Shown here: piece by piece, positions 1-5,055 of the stretch
How positions within the stretch are numbered: position 1 is the first letter of the stretch
How the letters are laid out: each line of letters starts with the position of its first letter
DNA from: Deltaproteobacteria bacterium
GTDB taxonomy: Bacteria; Desulfobacterota; Desulfobacteria; Desulfobacterales; Desulfatibacillaceae
Length of the DNA: 5,055 nt
Reading direction: 5' to 3'
Assembly (NCBI GenBank): GCA_021815525.1
Contig: JAKAGN010000239.1
Location: 1-5,055 of the forward strand
The notes under the pieces: generated by a model
Databases searched by the model: none
What the model was told of the DNA's origin: nothing
What the model saw: the letters and a program-made list of their open reading frames with translations, nothing else
Translations under genes and position numbers: made by a program

Positions 1-1
1 G

Positions 2-724
2 GCCATCCGGGGCGAGAAGGCCTCCTACGGCCCCCGGGCGCTCCTCCTGGGACCCCGCATGGACGCGGTCTTCGCCCGGGTGGAGCCCCCCCCTCCCCCG
101 CCCAAGCCCGTGGTGCCGCCGCCCGAGGTGATGAAGAAGCTCGTCTACGAGGCGCCCTACGAGTTCGGCAACCTGGAGTTCCCCGAAAACATAGACTTCC
201 TGGCCACCCGCGGCCCCACCGAAAAGGAAAGCGACGGCAGCTTCGCCATGCGCCGCAACTTCGTGGTGGAAACCGCCGAGTACGTCACAACCCTCGGACG
301 CCAGTACGCCCAGGCCTTCGTGGCCCAAAAGCCCATGCGCCTAAGTGAAATAGCCCTGGCCCTCCACAGCTTCGGCGGCGAGGGCCAGCTTTGGATCGAC
401 GTGTTCAAGGACAACAAGGGAATGCCCGGCGCCCCGGTGGGCACAAGCGACGTGAAGGACCTCTCCGAGCTTTCCGCCAAGAGCGGCTACGCCTGGGTCG
501 GCTTCTCCTTCGGCAAAGACGGCCCGATCCTTTCCCCCGGCACCTACTGGCTCGGGATGGGCTTCGCCGGAACCCCCATAGTGAACTGGTTCTTCCGCTA
601 CGGACGCCCCGTGGGCCCCAGGGACGGCACCCGCTACAAGACCATCTACGACACCACCTGGAGCCGCAGCCTGGCCTACGAATTCAACTACCGCATCCGG
701 GGCCTGGCGCCCAAGGCGGGGTAA
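2..724 (+). CDS. Unrecognised protein, C-terminal part: proline-rich linker plus beta-rich domain (partial at left edge)
   Basis: The frame is open from base 2 to the TAA stop at 722-724, giving 240 visible residues. An ATG at position 59 lies within the same open frame, and coding-like sequence precedes it, so the gene very probably starts outside the window. Visible residues 1-28 are of unknown type. A proline-rich stretch (runs of six and three prolines, about residues 29-41) looks like an interdomain linker. From about residue 70 the sequence has alternating hydrophobic and aromatic residues typical of a beta sandwich. Within it is a segment of the pattern 'IxVFKDNKGMPGAPVGTS...YAWVGFSF...LSPGTYWLG', which resembles the carbohydrate-binding-like or choice-of-anchor domains of secreted proteins. 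That domain assignment is inference from pattern. No catalytic motif is visible and I do not assign a function. A terminator follows at once, so the gene ends its transcription unit. It converges on the znu operon. Confidence 0.8.
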   Translation, partial: AIRGEKASYGPRALLLGPRMDAVFARVEPPPPPPKPVVPPPEVMKKLVYEAPYEFGNLEFPENIDFLATRGPTEKESDGSFAMRRNFVVETAEYVTTLGRQYAQAFVAQKPMRLSEIALALHSFGGEGQLWIDVFKDNKGMPGAPVGTSDVKDLSELSAKSGYAWVGFSFGKDGPILSPGTYWLGMGFAGTPIVNWFFRYGRPVGPRDGTRYKTIYDTTWSRSLAYEFNYRIRGLAPKAG

Positions 725-740
725 AGACATGCCGCAGGCT

Positions 741-778
741 TCCGGGGGCCCAAAGCATGAAAATGGTCCGCCCCCGGA
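741..778. repeat. Hairpin downstream of the left-edge gene
   Basis: The arms TCCGGGGGC (741-749) and GCCCCCGGA (770-778) are perfectly complementary over 9 bp and enclose a 20-nt loop. The structure starts 16 bases after the stop codon of the upstream gene and has no T-run after it. It may protect the 3' end of the message or act together with the true terminator 13 bases further on. Confidence 0.5.
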
Positions 779-790
779 CCCCCGATATCC

Positions 791-825
791 GCCGGGCCTT
801 GCGCAGCAAGGCCCGGCACCTTTTT
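791..825 (+). terminator. Rho-independent terminator of the left-edge gene
   Basis: A perfect 11-bp GC-rich stem, GCCGGGCCTTG (791-801) paired with CAAGGCCCGGC (807-817), has the 5-nt loop CGCAG. It is followed after 3 bases by five T residues (821-825). The orientation fits the plus-strand gene ending at 724. The short gap between stem and T-run makes it slightly less than ideal, but the stem is strong. Confidence 0.85.
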
Positions 826-1195
826 GGAGGGCTTCGCATTCAAGCGCCCGAAGCCTGGAAGGTTGGGAAAAAAGGGCCTGCGTGCAAAGCCGGTAAGGGC
901 CGGATGCTCTATGGTTAGATAAAAAGATGTAATTTCTGGATGTTGGAAGCGTTCATAATTTGAACGTTCAAAAATTGAACGCTCCGGCGAAGAATAGAAA
1001 ATCGAAGGGGCAAAGCGTTCATTTTTTGAACGCTCCTATCATAATCCTCAGCAATTACAGCATTATTTCTTCTTGTGCACGAGTGGCCCCCCTGTCTGCC
1101 TGCCGCTAAACCCTTTCTCCGCGCCACAATCGAAGGCCTGCAAGATGCGAAGCCATGATAAACTCGCAAAGGGGTTTCCAAGCTTTGACCGGCAT
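826..1195. other. Non-coding interval with an AT-rich island, between converging genes
   Basis: No frame here shows a convincing start, ribosome site and protein-like composition. Positions 826-905 are GC-rich and unremarkable. Positions 905-1075 are clearly AT-rich against the GC-rich surroundings and carry the TGAACG dyads listed separately. Positions 1108-1177 carry a loose inverted pair (AAACCCTTT at 1108-1116 and AAAGGGGTTT at 1168-1177, one base unpaired) that might extend the palindromic element to its right. The composition suggests a regulatory or acquired stretch, or an undetected small RNA gene, but nothing visible decides between these. Confidence 0.5.
948..1034. promoter_or_regulatory. 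Cluster of three TGAACG-type dyads (operator-like sites)
   Basis: Three 21-bp dyads share the same build: a left arm ARCGTTCA, a five-base spacer of only A and T, and a right arm TGAACGYT. They lie at 948-968 (spacer TAATT), 963-983 (spacer AAAAT) and 1014-1034 (spacer TTTTT). The first two overlap by six bases through the self-complementary TGAACGTTCA at 961-970. The dyad centres are about 15 and 51 bp apart. The constant arms and constant spacer length look like binding sites of a dimeric regulator. Each could also fold as a small RNA hairpin. The regulator and the regulated gene are not visible. Both flanking genes end at this interval, so no start codon sits next to the cluster. Confidence 0.5.
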
Positions 1196-1320
1196 GAAGG
1201 CTGATGGAAAACGATGAGCTACAAGGCGCGCGAGGCGCGCGCGAAGGGAGCGTACTGTTGTACGTGACCAAGCCGCAAGCCGAAGCGCAACACAGTAGAT
1301 CGCGTTTTCCGACAGCCTTC
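1196..1320. repeat. 125-bp imperfect palindromic element, probable dispersed repeat
   Basis: The outer arms pair as GAAGGCTG (1196-1203) with CAGCCTTC (1313-1320), then GGAAAACG (1206-1213) with CGTTTTCC (1303-1310), each separated by a two-base mismatch. CTAC (1219-1222) also pairs with GTAG (1295-1298) at nearly matching distance. The interior holds alternating GC runs (GGCGCGCGAGGCGCGCG, about 1225-1241) and a central hairpin CGTAC-TGTT-GTACG (1251-1264). The right end is the base adjacent to the znuB stop codon, so the element may also serve as the 3' structure of that operon. No transposase gene is present. The form fits a REP-like or MITE-like dispersed element. Its repetition elsewhere in the genome is inference and cannot be seen in one window. 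Confidence 0.6.
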
Positions 1321-2187
1321 TTACCGCGCGTGGCGTTTGCGGAGGGATGCCGGAACGAGGCTTGCCGCGAACAGGGCGCAGGCGGAAAGGACCACGGTGG
1401 CGCCGGTGGCGGTTCCGGCCCAGGGCTGGGCGGAGATTATGACGCCCGAGACGGCGGAGACGGCTCCTATGGCGATGGCCCACCAGAACATTCCGCCGGC
1501 GGAGCGGGCCAGGTTGCGGCCGGCGGCGGCGGGGACTATGAGGAGGGCCGTCACCAGGAAGACGCCCACGGCCCATACCGAGAACATCACGACGATGGAT
1601 ACCAGGGCCGCGAAGACGTACTGGTAGAGGGGCACGCGCACGCGGTGCGCGCCGGCTAAGCTGCGGTTGATGCCCATGTAGAGCATCCGGTTGTAGGCGA
1701 GAACCTGGAAGGCCATGAGGATGACGAACAGCGCCGCAAGGCACCATATCTCGGCGTCGCCGATGGTCAGGATGTCGCCGTAGAGGAAGCGGGAGACGTC
1801 CCGGGCGGCCTGGCGGTCGCGGCTCACGATGGCCAGGCCAAAGGCAATGGCTGCGGAGAAGAAGACGCCGATCACGGCGTCCTGGGAGAGGAGCGAGCGG
1901 CGTCCCACGGCGATGATCAAGACGCCCACGAGGACGCCGAAGCCCATCATGGTGAAGCGGGCCGAGACGCCCAGGATGAGGCCCAGGGCCACGCCGGTGA
2001 AGGCCGAGTGGGAGACGGCGTCGGAGAAAAAGGCCATGCGGAAGTTCACTATCTGGACGCCCATTGCCGCGCACATGGGGGCTAAGAGGAGAAGCCCCAG
2101 CATGGCCTGCTGCATGAAGCGGGCCTCCATGAAGGAGAATGGAAGAAGGTGGGAGACGAGGGCGTAAAGGGGCGAAAGATCAGGCAT
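1321..2187 (-). CDS. znuB: ZnuB-type metal ABC transporter permease
   Basis: This 288-residue integral membrane protein is the permease of an ABC-3 family importer (zinc or manganese), expected to form the inner-membrane channel with ZnuC. The sequence is strongly hydrophobic, with about eight probable membrane segments, for example near residues 28-48, 57-75, 79-95, 103-121, 147-165, 190-222, 233-252 and 261-279. Family hallmarks are visible: FFSDAVSHSAFTGVALG (53-69), the SQDAVIGVFFSAAIAFGL region (101-118), the LYGDIL motif (135-140), LLIVPAAAGRNLA (215-227), and TGATVVL near the C-terminus (261-267). Length is normal for the family. Its ATG lies inside the end of znuC with an 8-nt overlap (ATGCCTGA), and GAGGAG seven bases upstream is a good ribosome site, so translation is probably coupled. 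It is the last gene of its operon. Zinc rather than manganese is inferred from the binding protein. Confidence 0.92.
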   Translation of the reverse strand: MPDLSPLYALVSHLLPFSFMEARFMQQAMLGLLLLAPMCAAMGVQIVNFRMAFFSDAVSHSAFTGVALGLILGVSARFTMMGFGVLVGVLIIAVGRRSLLSQDAVIGVFFSAAIAFGLAIVSRDRQAARDVSRFLYGDILTIGDAEIWCLAALFVILMAFQVLAYNRMLYMGINRSLAGAHRVRVPLYQYVFAALVSIVVMFSVWAVGVFLVTALLIVPAAAGRNLARSAGGMFWWAIAIGAVSAVSGVIISAQPWAGTATGATVVLSACALFAASLVPASLRKRHAR

Positions 2188-2938
2188 CGGGAGGCTCCTC
2201 GGCCACCCGGCACTGGCCGGGGCGGGGCATATGCACGCCGAAGGTGGCGGCCAGGACCTCCTGGGTGAGGATGAAAAGCGGGCCCGCGGCCCGCACCGAG
2301 CCCTTGAGGCAGATGACGTCCGTGGCGTGGGCCCACACCATGGACATGTCGTGGGTCACGATTATCTGGGTCATGGGGCGGTCCCGCCGGACCCGCGAGA
2401 GCACCTCGCACACCAGGCTTTCGCCCGCCACGTCCACGCCGGCCGCCGGCTCGTCCAGGATGAGAATCTCCGGGTCCTGGGAGAGGGCCAGGGCCAGGAG
2501 CACCCTCTGTAGCTCTCCGCCCGAGAGGGCCCCCAGGCGGCGGGGCGCGAGATGCGAGGCGTCCACCTGGCGCAGGGACTTTTCGGCCCGCTTGCGGTGG
2601 CTGCTCCCTATGCCGAAGAAAAGCGGCCGCCGCTGGCGGTCCATGGCCAGAAACTCCAGGGCGGTGACCGGGAGGCCGCGGTCGAAGTCCAGGCGCTGGG
2701 GCACGTAGCCGATCCTCGCGGCGTTCACCCGGATGGTCCCCTTGTAGGAGACCTGGCCCAGAAGCGCCAGAAGGAGCATGGTCTTGCCGGCGCCGTTGGG
2801 GCCGATCAAGGCCGTCACGCTCCCCTTGGGCACCCTGGCGCTCACCTTGTTCAGGATCGGGACGCCCCCGATCTCCACGGTGACGTCCTCGAAGGCCATC
2901 GCGGGCTCGGCGGCGCCGGTTTCCGGGTTTCCGCTCAT
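2180..2938 (-). CDS. znuC: ZnuC-type metal ABC transporter ATP-binding protein
   Basis: This 252-residue cytoplasmic ATPase energises metal uptake through ZnuB. All ABC motifs are intact: Walker A GPNGAGKT (46-53), Q-loop glutamine in VPQR (Q81), signature LSGGELQRV (138-146), Walker B ILILDE (158-163), the D-loop region following it, and the switch histidine in IVTHDM (H196). The C-terminal LTQEVLAATFGVHM stretch resembles the tail of zinc/manganese family ATPases. The start ATG at 2938 overlaps the znuA stop by four bases (ATGA), which supports both the start choice and co-translation. The N-terminus has a short extension of about 13 residues before the first strand of the domain. No defect is seen. 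ZnuC, MntB and TroB ATPases cannot be told apart by sequence alone, so the symbol rests on operon context. Confidence 0.93.
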   Translation of the reverse strand: MSGNPETGAAEPAMAFEDVTVEIGGVPILNKVSARVPKGSVTALIGPNGAGKTMLLLALLGQVSYKGTIRVNAARIGYVPQRLDFDRGLPVTALEFLAMDRQRRPLFFGIGSSHRKRAEKSLRQVDASHLAPRRLGALSGGELQRVLLALALSQDPEILILDEPAAGVDVAGESLVCEVLSRVRRDRPMTQIIVTHDMSMVWAHATDVICLKGSVRAAGPLFILTQEVLAATFGVHMPRPGQCRVAEEPPDA

Positions 2939-3870
2939 CTGCGCCCCAGCACCTTCTTCAAGGTTTCGAGGTTTTCCCGCATTGCGGCCTCGTAGTAGGA
3001 GGGCTCCGCGTTGGCCGGGCCGTTGGCCGCCGGGTCCAGGACCGCCACGGGGATGCCCGCCTCCCGGGCCACGGTTTTGCCGACACCCGCCGGGTACTGG
3101 GGCTCGGTGAAGACCGCCGCGGCCTTTTTTTCGCGTATCTCGCGGACTATCGACAGCATCCCGGCCGCCGAGGGCGCCTGCCCGGGCTCCTCCTCCACCA
3201 CCGCCACTATGGAAAGGCCCGAGTCGCGGGCCAGGTAGTCGAACACCGCGTGCTGGGTCACGATCCGCTTGTTGGGAAAGGCCGCGGCGGCCGCCTTGAA
3301 CTCGTCGGCCAGGCGGTTCATGCGGGCCGCGAACAAGGCGGCGTTTTTGCGGTAGAGGGCCGCCCGGGCCGGGTCGAGGCGCGCGAAATTTTCCGCCAGC
3401 ACGCCAACGATCCGGGCCGCCTGCCGGGGCGAGGCGAAAAGGTGCGGGTTGAAATCGCCCGCGTGGTGATGATCACCGCCGGCCGCGCCCGGCTCGGGGC
3501 TCATGCGTATGAGGCCGCTGATTCCCGCCGATGAATCCACCACGCCCAGCCGGGGCCGGGCCTTCCGCAGGGGGGCTTCCAGGAAGTCCTCCATGCCGAG
3601 GCCGTTTTCCACCAGTAGGTCGGCCTCCGAGAGGCGGCGCATGTCGACGGGGGTCATGACGTAGTCGTGGGGGCAGCCAAGGGAGGATGGCAGCATAAGC
3701 TCCGCCGCGACGCCCGGGGAGCCCTGGCACACGGCGCGGGTGAAGAGGTAGATCGGATAGGTGGTGCAAAGGGCCCTTATGGGCCGGGCCGCGGGCCGCG
3801 GGGCGGCGAGGGCCAGCCCCGAGCACAGGATGAACGCCGCGAGCCAAGCGCGGATTGCACGGCCTTTCAT
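2935..3870 (-). CDS. znuA: ZnuA-type periplasmic zinc-binding protein
   Basis: This 311-residue cluster A-I solute-binding protein delivers metal to ZnuBC. Residues 1-22 form a Sec signal peptide (basic start, hydrophobic core, cleavage likely after ALA at 20-22). No lipobox is seen, so a soluble periplasmic form is expected. Likely metal ligands are H68 (in CPHDY), H143 (in NPHLF), H207 (in TQHAVFDYLA) and D279 (in VLDP). A histidine at the third position is typical of zinc-type ZnuA proteins, where manganese-type PsaA proteins have glutamate. A short GDHHHAGD loop (132-139) is a reduced version of the His-rich loop of zinc-binding members. The frame is open further upstream, but the ATG at 3870 is chosen because it begins the signal peptide, is preceded by a GAGGGGGAG ribosome site, and overlaps the preceding gene's stop by ATGA. 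Manganese as substrate is not excluded. Confidence 0.92.
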   Translation of the reverse strand: MKGRAIRAWLAAFILCSGLALAAPRPAARPIRALCTTYPIYLFTRAVCQGSPGVAAELMLPSSLGCPHDYVMTPVDMRRLSEADLLVENGLGMEDFLEAPLRKARPRLGVVDSSAGISGLIRMSPEPGAAGGDHHHAGDFNPHLFASPRQAARIVGVLAENFARLDPARAALYRKNAALFAARMNRLADEFKAAAAAFPNKRIVTQHAVFDYLARDSGLSIVAVVEEEPGQAPSAAGMLSIVREIREKKAAAVFTEPQYPAGVGKTVAREAGIPVAVLDPAANGPANAEPSYYEAAMRENLETLKKVLGRR

Positions 3871-4178
3871 GGCTCCCCCTCTTCCGGACGCCCGGCCTCT
3901 AGCCCCCGCCCGCAGCCCGGGGCCTCCCCGGCGTGGCATACAAGATGGAACTCGTGGCAGTCGCCGCACTCGGCCATGGCGTGGTTGCGGGCGAACTCGG
4001 CCCAGTGGTCCCGCTGGCGGGGGCTCAGGATCCCCGTGCCCTTGCATAGCGGGCAGGTGCTCTCAAGGGCAGAGAGCACCGCGGCCCGCACGAACTCGCT
4101 CCGGTTCGGGACCTGGCGGAGGATTTCGGCCAAGGCCGGGTCCACCTTGAAGGTGAGGGTAACGGGTTTTTTTGTCAT
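3867..4178 (-). CDS. Ribbon-helix-helix regulator with Cys/His-rich C-terminal metal-site domain (candidate zinc sensor)
   Basis: This protein has 103 residues. Residues 1-40 fit a CopG/NikR-like DNA-binding fold: a short polar strand (PVTLTFKVD), helix A (PALAEILRQV), a turn with NRSEFVR, and helix B. The second part holds CPLCKGTG (C42, C45) and ECGDCHEFHLVCH (C71, C74, H75, H78, C81, H82), plus C89. The two CxxC pairs suggest a zinc-ribbon-like site, and the extra His/Cys could form a second, sensing site. The tail from about 83 is low complexity. The ligand pattern differs from NikR. As the first gene of the operon, overlapping znuA by ATGA and following a promoter with operator-like repeats, it is probably an autoregulator of the zinc uptake genes. 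The fold is inferred from sequence, and the metal-sensing role from context. The ATG is preceded by GAAAGG at suitable spacing. Confidence 0.85.
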   Translation of the reverse strand: MTKKPVTLTFKVDPALAEILRQVPNRSEFVRAAVLSALESTCPLCKGTGILSPRQRDHWAEFARNHAMAECGDCHEFHLVCHAGEAPGCGRGLEAGRPEEGEP

Positions 4179-4223
4179 GGCCGGCCTTTCTTTCGTATTA
4201 TTTTGTATTACAGCCGGCCGGCC
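4179..4223. repeat. GGCCGGCC pair flanking the AT-rich operator-like core
   Basis: The palindromic octamer GGCCGGCC occurs at 4179-4186 and again at 4216-4223, bracketing the AT-rich direct repeat. The two copies are complementary, so the leader could fold into a stem that masks the ribosome site of the regulator gene. They may also be chance in a GC-rich genome. Confidence 0.35.
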
Positions 4224-4233
4224 CAGGCGTCAA
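4195..4233 (-). promoter_or_regulatory. Sigma70-like promoter with operator-like direct repeat for the znu operon
   Basis: Read on the minus strand, TTGACG (4228-4233) is a near-consensus -35 and TAATAC (4205-4210) a plausible -10, with a spacer of exactly 17 bp (4211-4227). The -10 is one copy of a direct repeat, TAATAC at 4205-4210 and at 4195-4200, with a 10-bp period and an A-only spacer. One helical turn between copies is common for ribbon-helix-helix operators, so the adjacent regulator may bind here and block RNA polymerase. The start codon lies 16 bases after the second copy. The promoter call is by motif match, and the operator function is inference. Confidence 0.6.
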
Positions 4234-4243
4234 GGTTTTTCTT

Positions 4244-4296
4244 GGGGCGGAAGCCGCCCCCGGCGGGCCTTCGGAGCAAAGCTCCCCGGCCGCCGG
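4244..4296 (-). terminator. GC-rich tandem hairpins downstream of the YtkA-like gene, possible terminator
   Basis: One branched hairpin is closed by CCGGCGG (4260-4266) pairing with CCGCCGG (4290-4296) and contains an inner stem GGAGC-AAA-GCTCC (4273-4285). Next to it, GGGGCGG (4244-4250) pairs with CCGCCCC (4254-4260), sharing base 4260. On the minus strand they begin 20 bases after the stop codon of the YtkA-like gene and end just before the znu promoter. No U-run follows on either strand, so intrinsic termination is uncertain. They could mark the mRNA end or insulate the two operons. Confidence 0.45.
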
Positions 4297-4316
4297 AGGC
4301 GTTTGCGCGCCTTGAC

Positions 4317-4847
4317 CTACTTGGCGATCACCAGGCTGTCTTCCAGCACCACCGGACTCTTGCCGGGTATCTTGATCTTGACCCGGACCGCGTATGAACC
4401 GCGGGCCTTCATGACGACGTCCGCGCCGTAGCCGTTGTTCATGCCCATTGTCAGGGTGCGGGCCACGGCCTTGTCGGGGCCCGTTATCTCGAAGCCCACC
4501 TCGGCCGAAACGGGCTTTCCTGAAGCGTCCTTGATGAAGACGATTAGGTGCCCCGTCACGTCGGGGCTCTTTGACATGCCGGCCATCTCCATGCCCTCCA
4601 TGCCCTTCATGGCGGCGTCGCGCTCCACCCGGTTCAAAAGAACGTAGCGCAGGGAGTAGGTTTTCACCTTGTGCTCGCCCAGCACCTTGCCCGGCTCCTT
4701 GGCCGGGGTCACGGGCACGCGCACCGCGCCAGGCTTGGCGCTCGCCGGATGGTGGGCCGGGTGGTCCTCCGCCGCGAAAGCCGGGGCGAGCGAGGCCAAA
4801 AAGATTCCCGCCATGACGACAGCCGCGGTTTTGATTCCGATCTGCAT
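4317..4847 (-). CDS. Secreted Met/His-rich YtkA-like protein, probable copper-efflux accessory
   Basis: This 176-residue protein has a clear Sec signal peptide (residues 1-25, cleavage likely after AFA). The mature N-terminus is rich in histidine (EDHPAHH, 27-33) and proline. A methionine cluster, M80, M83, M86, M88 and M91 in a KGMEGMEMAGM stretch, is the type of thioether-rich motif that binds Cu(I) or Ag(I) in the periplasm. Residues 97-176 look like a small beta-sandwich of the YtkA/FixH-like kind (GHLIVFIKDASGKPV, then MGMNNGYGADVVMKARGSYAVRVKI). It starts 25 bases after the stop of an RND metal efflux gene, with a strong AAGGAAAG ribosome site, so the two are probably co-transcribed. 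The role as a periplasmic copper or silver handling protein is inferred from composition and neighbour. The domain name is from pattern recognition and is less sure than the secretion signal. Confidence 0.8.
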   Translation of the reverse strand: MQIGIKTAAVVMAGIFLASLAPAFAAEDHPAHHPASAKPGAVRVPVTPAKEPGKVLGEHKVKTYSLRYVLLNRVERDAAMKGMEGMEMAGMSKSPDVTGHLIVFIKDASGKPVSAEVGFEITGPDKAVARTLTMGMNNGYGADVVMKARGSYAVRVKIKIPGKSPVVLEDSLVIAK

Positions 4848-4872
4848 GGTGACTTTCCTTTTCTTGTGGGTT

Positions 4873-5055
4873 TTAAAGAAGGGCGTCGCCGGGTTCCCTC
4901 TTACGGCGGAGCCCGCGGCGCTTCCAGAGCGAGAAAACGGCCGGGTAGACCAGAAGCTCCAGCAAAAAGGAGGTGGCGAGCCCTCCGATCATGGGGGCCG
5001 CTATGCGCTTCATGACGTCGGCGCCCGCCGAGGTGGACCACATGATGGGTAAAAG
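4873..5055 (-). CDS. cusA: CusA/HME-type RND heavy-metal efflux pump, C-terminal fragment (partial at right edge)
   Basis: The minus strand reads open from the right edge to a TAA at 4873-4875, giving 60 residues. The sequence LPIMWSTSAGADVMKRIAAPMIGGLATSFLLELLVYPAVF matches the well-known C-terminal transmembrane end of CusA/CzcA proteins, including the ADVMKRIAAPM motif and the final membrane helix. A basic tail follows (KRRGLRRKRE). The family exports Cu(I)/Ag(I) or Zn/Co/Cd from the periplasm or cytoplasm as part of a tripartite pump. The copper choice is inferred from the Met-rich protein encoded next to it. The rest of the gene lies beyond the window, so integrity and exact substrate cannot be judged. 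Confidence 0.9.
   Translation of the reverse strand, partial: LLPIMWSTSAGADVMKRIAAPMIGGLATSFLLELLVYPAVFSLWKRRGLRRKREPGDALL

Noticed and set aside
391..918. A plus-strand frame overlapping the end of the left-edge gene
   Set aside because: It is an Arg/Pro-rich shadow of the real frame and runs through the terminator.
948..1034. CRISPR array
   Set aside because: The repeats are short half-sites with 5-bp spacers and irregular distances between dyads, not long direct repeats with uniform spacers.
915..1271. A 118-codon minus-strand open frame across the AT-rich island and part of the palindrome
   Set aside because: It has no ribosome site or protein-like domain and reads through repeat structure; it is better explained as chance translation of non-coding repeat DNA.
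1321..1360. Truncation of ZnuB by the neighbouring palindromic element
   Set aside because: The protein length and the C-terminal helix with a basic tail are normal for the family, so no loss of coding sequence is evident.
1106..2074. A 322-codon open frame on the minus strand overlapping znuB
   Set aside because: It is rich in Arg, Pro and Gly, as expected from an out-of-frame reading of GC-rich DNA, and it lies over the well-supported znuB.
3871..4047. Longer start for znuA at 4047
   Set aside because: The added residues have no signal-peptide character and overlap the regulator gene almost fully; the 3870 start has a signal peptide, ribosome site and ATGA junction.
4195..4211. Zur-box interpretation of the AT-rich core
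   Set aside because: Only the outer three bases on each side are symmetrical (GTA...TAC); the dominant pattern is a direct repeat, not the dyad expected for Zur.
3667..4431. A 254-codon plus-strand frame opposite znuA and the regulator
   Set aside because: Its composition is that of an antisense shadow, and it crosses the promoter and hairpins.

Overview
The window is GC-rich, densely packed bacterial DNA. It most resembles an anaerobic deltaproteobacterial (Desulfobacterota) chromosome. That placement is an inference from high GC, from the style of the small Cys/His-rich ribbon-helix-helix regulator, and from a structured palindromic repeat of a kind I associate with those genomes. No marker gene here settles the taxonomy.

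Layout from left to right. (1) Positions 2-724 (+) hold the 3' part of a gene cut by the left edge. Its product has a proline-rich linker followed by a beta-rich C-terminal domain, and a strong hairpin/T-run terminator follows it (791-825). (2) Positions 725-1320 contain no convincing gene and lie between two converging gene ends. They hold a hairpin, the terminator, an AT-rich island with three regularly built TGAACG-type dyads (948-1034), and a 125-bp imperfect palindrome (1196-1320) that ends at the base next to the znuB stop codon. (3) Positions 1321-4178 (-) hold a tightly overlapping four-gene operon, transcribed right to left. It encodes a ribbon-helix-helix regulator with a Cys/His-rich C-terminus, a ZnuA-type periplasmic metal-binding protein, a ZnuC-type ATPase and a ZnuB-type permease. 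The junctions overlap by 4, 4 and 8 nt. A sigma70-like promoter sits just upstream, with its -10 hexamer inside a direct repeat (4195-4211). (4) Positions 4317-5055 (-) hold the last two genes of another operon: the C-terminal 60 residues of a CusA/HME-type RND metal efflux pump cut by the right edge, and then a secreted Met/His-rich YtkA-like protein. Structured GC-rich hairpins follow.

The minus-strand genes form two adjacent metal-homeostasis modules. One is probable zinc uptake under a candidate metal-sensing autoregulator. The other is probable copper/silver export with an accessory periplasmic protein. The items most worth following up are the regulator with its operator-like promoter, the orphan TGAACG dyads between converging genes, and the 125-bp palindromic element.
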